Shown in pieces: positions 60,968 through 64,000 of a stretch of 64,000 nucleotides of DNA. Source of the DNA: a virus. Location: positions 1 to 64,000 of the IMG/VR virus record IMGVR_UViG_3300024336_000005. One strand, given 5' to 3'. The first letter of the stretch is position 1. Every line of letters begins with the position of its first letter. A model generated the notes under the pieces. That model was not told the origin of the DNA. It saw only the letters and a program-made list of their open reading frames with translations, and searched no databases. A program made the translations under genes and the position numbers.

Positions 60968-61006
60968 GCCATGGGTCATGGCCGGCTTGGACTACCGTTT
61001 AGTCCA
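60968..61006 (+). promoter_or_regulatory. CATGGGTCATG hairpin and following stem
   Basis: GCCATG-GGT-CATGGC (60968-60982) and TGGACTA/TAGTCCA (60988-60994, 61000-61006). The first is shared in form with 58498-58514. Confidence 0.6.
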
Positions 61007-61039
61007 GGGCTTTGGTGGAGTAGCCCTAAACACTCCACC
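61006..61039 (+). ncRNA. H-type pseudoknot D
   Basis: Stem 1 AGGGCT (61006-61011) with AGCCCT (61022-61027); stem 2 GGTGGAGT (61014-61021) with ACTCCACC (61032-61039); loop 1 TT, loop 3 AAAC. Fourteen Watson-Crick pairs in 34 bases, the clearest of the set. Confidence 0.85.
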
Positions 61040-61044
61040 CTCAT

Positions 61045-61068
61045 GATACTGAGGTAGTATCAAACCTC
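61045..61068 (+). ncRNA. H-type pseudoknot G
   Basis: Stem 1 GATAC (61045-61049) with GTATC (61057-61061); stem 2 GAGGT (61051-61055) with ACCTC (61064-61068); loop 1 T, loop 3 AA. It follows pseudoknot D by five bases. Confidence 0.6.
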
Positions 61069-61070
61069 TA

Positions 61071-61135
61071 ACCGTAGGTAACGGTAAGTTGGTATTTATT
61101 ATGTCCCCCGCTTGGTAAGCGGGTGCCAACGGACA
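61071..61135 (+). promoter_or_regulatory. Leader stems before the large rightward gene
   Basis: ACCGT/ACGGT (61071-61075, 61081-61085) and a two-tier stem TGTCC/GGACA (61102-61106, 61131-61135) enclosing CCCGCTT-GGT-AAGCGGG (61107-61123). The GAAAGGG ribosome site follows. Confidence 0.6.
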
Positions 61136-61157
61136 CAATCCTCGAAAGGGATTTACC

Positions 61158-64000
61158 ATGAGCAACAAGAACTTCGACTTCAACGCCAGCATCGTCAACC
61201 TCGCCAACCAGGAGGGTCTCCAGCCGGAGGCGTTGCTGGCCTTCGCCAACGGGGAGGGTCGCGACCTCTCCCGGATCAACGGGGGCAACTTCGCTCCCTA
61301 CAGCCGGGCGCTGTTGGTGCGCTTCCAGAAGGCCCAGGAGGAGGCCAAGGTGAACCAGGAGAAGGAGGACGGGGCGCTCAGCGTCATCCTGGCCAGCTGC
61401 CTGGAGCTCCCGGTGGGCGAGACCGTCGGTGAGAAGGCCTTGGCCTACGTCCGCAAGGAGGTGGGTGAGACCTGGACCAAGGCGTCCGTGATGGAGGCCT
61501 TGAAGAAGAAGGAGGCGGAACTCCACGCGGCCCAGAAGGAGCAGGAGGAGCTGTTGTGGGACCTCCACCGCAAGGCCCTGAAGGCGCACGTCGCCGAGAT
61601 CAAGGTCGATGCGAAGGATGGCCTGATCGATTGGCGCCACCTGTCGAAGGCCCTCGGTCGGATGATCGGCGACCGCGTGGTGAGCGAAGACTACGCCGCT
61701 GAGCTGGACCTCGCGGCCAACGTAGACATCGATGCCTTCAACAACTTGATCGATGCCATGAATGTCCTGCTGAAGGGACAGAAGATCTCCGAGGGGGAAG
61801 GGAAGGAGATCATCATGGCCGTCCGAAAGGGCACCGATCTGGCCGTCGCGGTGGGTCGGGTGTTGGAGAAGTGCAAGAACAAGGAGGAGGTCACTGAGGA
61901 GGAGGCCGTCATCGTGGAGGGGCTGGGTGCCAAGATCGACGCCCAGCGGGAGCAGGAGAAGAACCTGCAGCTCGACAAGGAGCTGGCGCCCAAGTGGTTC
62001 GACGCCTTGACCGACGAGGAGTGGAAGGCGATGAAGCACGCCCGCTTCGCGGCCATCCAGGAGACGGAGGAAGAGCTGGTCACCCGGATGCGGGCGCAGG
62101 AGTACGCCTTCGGGACGAGCGTGAAGATGGCCAAGATCATCTTCAACCTGGAGGTGACCGGGGTGGAGAGCTGGAAGCAGCTGATGCCCTACTACACCGA
62201 CGAGAACTTCGATGCTCAAATGGTGAGCATCGACGAGGGGCTGACCAAGTGGGACGCCCTGGAGACCACGAAGAAGGCCGCCAAGAAGGCCCAGAAGGAG
62301 CAGGACGTGAAGACCGACATCGAGACCCAGGTGGAGACGGCGATCAACGAGGGAAGCACCCTCACGGCGGAGGAGAAGGCGGAGGTCATGGAGAGCGAGC
62401 ACGACGAGAACAATCGGCTCCAGGTGGAGCTGTTCGAGAAGGAGCAGGCCGCCGAGAAGGCGGAGGCGCGGGAGAAGCTCGCCCGCATGCTGCGGGCGGC
62501 GTTGGGCCAGGGGTACATCACGAAGGAGGAGATGGCCGGGACGCTGAAGATGGCGGATGAGAAGGCGGTCGCCGAAGAGGTGGTCGAAGTCATGAAGAAG
62601 GCGGTCGACCGCCTCAACGAGTTGGCCAACGAGCGCAAGGCGCTCAAGGCCACCAAGACCGACGAGGAGACCTCCATGGAGGAGCAGATGCGCTGCATCC
62701 CCCGAGACCAGAAGAAGAACTTCTGGCACGCCGTGTGGACGGCGCTGCCGGAGGGCAGCGCGAAGGAGCAGGCCAAGAGGGTCCGCTCCGGGGTGAAGCG
62801 GAACGGCAGCCTGGGCGTCAAGCCCACCGCTGCCACCATGGTGGAGATCCAGAAGCTGGGGGCCGATTGGGTCACCAGCACCATCAAGAACCTGGGCGTC
62901 AAGACGACGCCCGTGAAGAAGGAGGCCCCCGTGGCCAAGCCCATCGAGACCGAGACCGTGACCACCCCCGTGATGGAGGAGAAGAAGATGAAGACGGCGA
63001 TCGAAAAGGCGATGGAGAAGACGGAGATGAAGGAAGAGGCCCCCACCGTGGAGGTGGCGATCAAGGAGGAGGCGGGCAGCACCGCCCGGCTGAACCAGAT
63101 GCTGGCCGAAAAGGTGGAGACGCTGGAGGAGCTCAGGGAGCTGGCCAAGGAGGCCGGACACGGCCGCATCGAGGCCAAGGCCTCGGCGGCGCTGCTGGCG
63201 GCGGAGCTCAAGATCGCCAAGGAGGCGCTCAACGAGGAGGGCACCGTGGGTGAGCCCACGGTCGAGTGCAAGGCGGGTCCCACCGTCGAGGCGGGTGAGC
63301 CCTGCCCGGTGGAGCCCAAGACCGATGAGCCCGAGATGGGCCGCATCGAGAAGGTCAGGCTGTGGTGGAAGGAGGCCGACTTCCTCGCCATGGCCAAGGA
63401 CTACAAGGAGCGGGCCATGAAGAAGGCCATGTGCCACCGGGAGCGGGTGGCGACGACCATGAAGCAGGACCGCAAGACCTACGAGGTCGCGGTGATGGGC
63501 TTCGAGCAGGCGCGCATCGCGGTTCACGCGGACAAGCACGTCCTGCTGCTGGGCCTGCTGGTCCGCAAGGGGAAGGCCGGCAAGCTGGCCCTCAAGTACA
63601 ACGAGGGCGACCTCGCCCTCAACATCACCGATGAGGAGAAGGCCGCACTGGCCAAGACCCTCTTGGGGATGACGAAGGACGACGCCAACGGCGCCTCCCA
63701 CGCCCTGCCGGGCATCAGCCTCTCCAAGGTGAACCGCGAGGAGATCGCGGCCAAGTGGGTGGAGAAGGCCATCGCGGGCTGGGAGAAGCTCGACATCGGC
63801 AAGAAGGCGTACATCCTCTGCCAGATGGAGGGGCGCACCAGCGTCTCCGTGGGGATGTTCAAGCCCGTGCGGACCGTGTACAACGCCCTGCGTGGTGGAG
63901 CGGTGTGGACCTGGGACCACTCGGGTGGTTGGGTGCTCTCCAAGGTGGACACGATCCGCCTGAAGCGGATCGTCAAGGGGCAGACCAGCCTGGCCAAGAA
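61158..64000 (+). CDS. Large Lys/Glu/Ala-rich protein (partial, runs off right edge)
   Basis: At least 947 residues; no stop before the edge. Starts MSNKNFDFNASIVNLANQEG behind GAAAGGG; the first residues match the start of the 326-residue coiled-coil protein (MSTKNFDLAQ). The body is helical and charged with many Lys/Glu repeats, a Pro/Thr/Val/Glu-rich hinge (about residues 585-630) and a C-terminal part that becomes more globular (AYILCQMEGRTSVSVGMFKP). I see no catalytic motif. It may be a packaged internal protein or an early filament-like host-interaction protein. Confidence 0.7.
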   Translation, partial: MSNKNFDFNASIVNLANQEGLQPEALLAFANGEGRDLSRINGGNFAPYSRALLVRFQKAQEEAKVNQEKEDGALSVILASCLELPVGETVGEKALAYVRKEVGETWTKASVMEALKKKEAELHAAQKEQEELLWDLHRKALKAHVAEIKVDAKDGLIDWRHLSKALGRMIGDRVVSEDYAAELDLAANVDIDAFNNLIDAMNVLLKGQKISEGEGKEIIMAVRKGTDLAVAVGRVLEKCKNKEEVTEEEAVIVEGLGAKIDAQREQEKNLQLDKELAPKWFDALTDEEWKAMKHARFAAIQETEEELVTRMRAQEYAFGTSVKMAKIIFNLEVTGVESWKQLMPYYTDENFDAQMVSIDEGLTKWDALETTKKAAKKAQKEQDVKTDIETQVETAINEGSTLTAEEKAEVMESEHDENNRLQVELFEKEQAAEKAEAREKLARMLRAALGQGYITKEEMAGTLKMADEKAVAEEVVEVMKKAVDRLNELANERKALKATKTDEETSMEEQMRCIPRDQKKNFWHAVWTALPEGSAKEQAKRVRSGVKRNGSLGVKPTAATMVEIQKLGADWVTSTIKNLGVKTTPVKKEAPVAKPIETETVTTPVMEEKKMKTAIEKAMEKTEMKEEAPTVEVAIKEEAGSTARLNQMLAEKVETLEELRELAKEAGHGRIEAKASAALLAAELKIAKEALNEEGTVGEPTVECKAGPTVEAGEPCPVEPKTDEPEMGRIEKVRLWWKEADFLAMAKDYKERAMKKAMCHRERVATTMKQDRKTYEVAVMGFEQARIAVHADKHVLLLGLLVRKGKAGKLALKYNEGDLALNITDEEKAALAKTLLGMTKDDANGASHALPGISLSKVNREEIAAKWVEKAIAGWEKLDIGKKAYILCQMEGRTSVSVGMFKPVRTVYNALRGGAVWTWDHSGGWVLSKVDTIRLKRIVKGQTSLAK

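Noticed and set aside
61068-63920. A 950-codon open frame on the minus strand
   Set aside because: It is antisense to the large rightward gene and arises because GC-rich codons such as GAG, AAG and GCC read on the other strand as Leu/Gly/His-rich nonsense. It has no ribosome site or domain.
54000-64000. CRISPR array from repeated hairpins
   Set aside because: Repeats are too few and irregular, stems differ in sequence, there are no unique spacers of constant size and no cas genes.

Overview
The window reads as part of a large tailed double-stranded DNA bacteriophage with a contractile tail (myovirus type). This rests on an ordered set of virion genes: large terminase, portal, prohead protease/scaffold, HK97-type capsid protein, tail sheath, three tail-tube-like proteins, tail chaperones, giant internal/tail proteins, a baseplate hub, gpV-like, gp25-like and gpJ-like baseplate proteins. 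No rRNA, tRNA, integrase, transposase or CRISPR array was seen. The host cannot be named from the sequence.

Positions 1-53934 are one long, almost gap-free late region read leftward (minus strand). In transcription order it holds: a PAS protein and a coiled-coil membrane protein; two unknown proteins; a 1278-residue multi-enzyme protein (nucleotidyltransferase-like, kinase-like and thermonuclease modules separated by a repeated DFGSGW motif); three hydrophobic or basic probable virion proteins with SIS-like, transglutaminase-like and HNH proteins between them; large terminase; four small unknown proteins and a 479-residue one; a portal with a MuF-like tail; a protease-scaffold with an internal scaffold start; capsid and surface proteins, including a probably recent LamG adhesin cassette; neck proteins; sheath; tube proteins; chaperones; two giant proteins; and the baseplate, whose gpJ-like gene runs off the left edge. 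Two sigma70-like promoters and three rho-independent terminators split this region into subunits.

Positions 53935-54274 form a divergent junction with a purine-rich tract of about 115 bases. From 54275 to the right edge everything reads rightward and looks different: visibly higher GC, strong GCC/AAG/GAG codon preference, and proteins rich in Ala/Glu/Lys coiled coils or Cys pairs with no recognised function. The gaps (about 100-370 nt) are packed with RNA structure: at least seven candidate H-type pseudoknots, UUCG and GNRA hairpins just before ribosome-binding sites, and a four-part RNA cassette present twice (59661-59819 and 60793-60956) whose stems differ in sequence but keep pairing. This compensatory change is the strongest sign of an undescribed system here.

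My main candidates for novelty are (1) the covarying pseudoknot/hairpin UTR system of the rightward block and (2) the modular 1278-residue protein with four DFGSGW repeats. All family assignments come from reading motifs by eye; no database search was run.
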